Below, in pieces: positions 39,444-40,437 of a DNA stretch of 40,437 bases (the stretch's first letter is position 1; each line of letters opens with the position of its first letter). The stretch is from Enterobacter cancerogenus (GTDB taxonomy: Bacteria; Pseudomonadota; Gammaproteobacteria; Enterobacterales; Enterobacteriaceae), in the NCBI GenBank assembly GCA_000773965.1, contig JRUP01000030.1, forward strand, positions 1-40,437. The letters run 5' to 3'. Both the position numbers and the translations under genes were made by a program. The notes under the pieces are model-generated. The model had not been told where the DNA came from. It worked only from the letters and a program-made list of their open reading frames with translations, and did no database searches.

Positions 39444-40334
39444 ATGACCGCCCATGTCGACATCACAGCAAGCCAGGAACACGAACTTCACTCTTTGCAG
39501 CAATTATTGCAGACGCATCTTGAGCAACTGCTGCCTGCGGGTCAGCCGAGCGATCAAGTTCGTGCCGCCATGCGCGCCGGTGCACTGGCACCGGGTAAAC
39601 GCATTCGTCCACTGCTGCTGCTGTTGGCTGCGCGAGATATGGGCAGCAAAGCATCGCAACAGGGCATTCTTGATCTCGCCTGCGCAGTTGAAATGGTGCA
39701 TGCCGCGTCGTTGATCCTCGATGATATTCCATGCATGGACAATGCTCAGATGCGACGCGGGCGCCCGACGGTGCATCGCGAATTTGGCGAAAGCGTGGCG
39801 ATTCTGGCGGCGATTGCCCTGCTGAGCCGCGCCTTTGAAGTGATTGCCGTTGCGCCAGGTTTAGCCGCCCTGCAGAAATCAGAGGCGATCGCCGAACTCT
39901 CTTCTGCCGTGGGTTTACAAGGCTTGGTGCAGGGTCAATTCCAGGATCTGCATCAGGGCGCGCAATCGCGTAGCCCGGAAGCCGTCGCATTAACCAATGA
40001 ACTCAAAACCAGCGTGCTGTTCCGAGCCACCTTGCAAATAGCGGCGATTGCCGCGGAAGCAACACCCGCTATGCGCCAGAAACTCAGCTATTTTGCGCAG
40101 GATTTGGGTCAGGCTTTCCAATTGCTCGATGATCTCGCCGACGGCAGTAAACACACCGGCAAGGACATTAATCAGGATCAGGGTAAATCGACGCTGGTAC
40201 AGATGTTGGGGGCCGAAGGTGCTGAGCGCCGCTTGCGTGAACATCTGCGCAGTGCCGATGCGCACCTCGCCTGCGCCTGCCCCCGCCAATATATGCACGC
40301 CCTGTTTAATCAACAGCTGGCGATGTTTCACTGA
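39444..40334 (+). CDS. crtE: Geranylgeranyl diphosphate synthase
   Basis: Makes C20 geranylgeranyl diphosphate from farnesyl diphosphate and isopentenyl diphosphate, the entry step of carotenoid synthesis. The 296 residues are close in length and sequence to Pantoea CrtE (about 302). The first aspartate-rich motif is D93-D94-x4-D99 (DDIPCMD), the second D229-D230-x-x-D233 (DDLAD). Also present are GALAPGKRIRPLLLLL and CAVEMVHAASLILDD. GGAAAG lies upstream of the ATG. crtX begins 14 nt after the stop, as in the P. ananatis order; an idi gene, which lies between them in P. agglomerans clusters, is absent. The region 39203-39443 upstream holds the promoter; I found no clear -10/-35 pair there. 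Confidence 0.96.
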   Translation: MTAHVDITASQEHELHSLQQLLQTHLEQLLPAGQPSDQVRAAMRAGALAPGKRIRPLLLLLAARDMGSKASQQGILDLACAVEMVHAASLILDDIPCMDNAQMRRGRPTVHREFGESVAILAAIALLSRAFEVIAVAPGLAALQKSEAIAELSSAVGLQGLVQGQFQDLHQGAQSRSPEAVALTNELKTSVLFRATLQIAAIAAEATPAMRQKLSYFAQDLGQAFQLLDDLADGSKHTGKDINQDQGKSTLVQMLGAEGAERRLREHLRSADAHLACACPRQYMHALFNQQLAMFH

Positions 40335-40348
40335 TCGCGGGACTGCCG

Positions 40349-40437
40349 ATGGGGCACTTTGCCGTGATTGCGCCGCCACTGTATAGCCACTTTCACGCGC
40401 TGCAGGCGTTGTCACAGACGCTGATTGCGCGCGGTCA
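40349..40437 (+). CDS. crtX: Zeaxanthin glucosyltransferase (partial, cut by the right edge)
   Basis: Only the first 29 residues are in the window, MGHFAVIAPPLYSHFHALQ and on to LIARG, in frame to the right edge. They match the CrtX start in Pantoea, which reads MSHFAAIAPPFYSH in P. ananatis as I recall it. CrtX adds glucose to zeaxanthin to give the yellow diglucoside of Pantoea. It starts 14 nt after crtE, so both belong to one operon. The rest, presumably crtY, crtI and crtB, lies beyond the window. Confidence 0.9.
   Translation, partial: MGHFAVIAPPLYSHFHALQALSQTLIARG

Noticed and set aside
39463..39990. 175-residue minus-strand frame opposite crtE
   Set aside because: It lies wholly within a clear crtE gene, is arginine/proline-rich antisense translation, and has no domain.
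1..40437. CRISPR arrays, tRNA or rRNA genes, integrases, replication genes
   Set aside because: No regularly spaced direct repeats, no cloverleaf-like GTTCRANNC segments with matching stems, and no open frame resembling Cas, integrase or Rep proteins were seen by reading. A dedicated tRNA or covariance-model scan was not possible here.

Overview
The window reads as enterobacterial DNA of the Pantoea/Erwiniaceae type, with moderate GC, tightly packed operons and enterobacterial proteins throughout. The right edge carries crtE followed 14 nt later by the start of crtX, the first genes of the Pantoea carotenoid cluster. In Pantoea that cluster normally sits on a large accessory replicon, so I infer (but cannot prove from 40 kb) a megaplasmid. 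No rRNA, tRNA, CRISPR array, replication origin or intact insertion sequence was found.

Left part (1-6966): a divergent peptide-uptake locus. On the minus strand are a solute-binding protein and a DppB-type permease cut by the left edge. On the plus strand are a ROK regulator, an M81 (MlrC-like) metallopeptidase and a double-domain peptide ABC ATPase. A hexapeptide-repeat acyltransferase lies convergent to it. An AT-rich spacer (7422-7785) leads into two overlapping small genes of unknown function, then a GNAT acetyltransferase.

9257-15718: a ROK repressor divergent from a complete sugar ABC operon (binding protein, two permeases, PfkB kinase, ATPase) with a 10-bp-arm palindrome in the promoter gap. 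15908-18346: a full-length BamA homologue far from the usual rseP-bamA-skp-lpxD context. Next come a DHA2-type MFS exporter with a divergent MmyB-like regulator, an arginase-fold protein with a His-to-Cys metal-site change, and an NADPH-dependent FMN reductase.

23098-25764: a HypT-like LysR regulator divergent from a full-length ATP-type pckA, with two near-identical 15-bp T-N11-A boxes between them. 25931-29118: a YfeJ-like glutamine amidotransferase, a MocR regulator, a YggS-like PLP protein and a 76-aa coupled unknown. Then a short glutathione peroxidase, and a QnrB-family pentapeptide-repeat protein with a perfect LexA box over its start region.

30969-33843: an osmotic pair, ProP transporter and MscS-family channel. 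After a small HTH protein come a GNAT acetyltransferase, a LysR regulator, three minus-strand oxidoreductases (Gfo/Idh/MocA, DAO-type flavoprotein, D-2-hydroxyacid dehydrogenase), and crtE-crtX. Most of the window is recognisable accessory metabolism and stress tolerance. The least explained pieces are the 7786-8368 gene pair, the second-locus BamA, the LysR/pckA divergon and the MocR/YggS/small-ORF unit.
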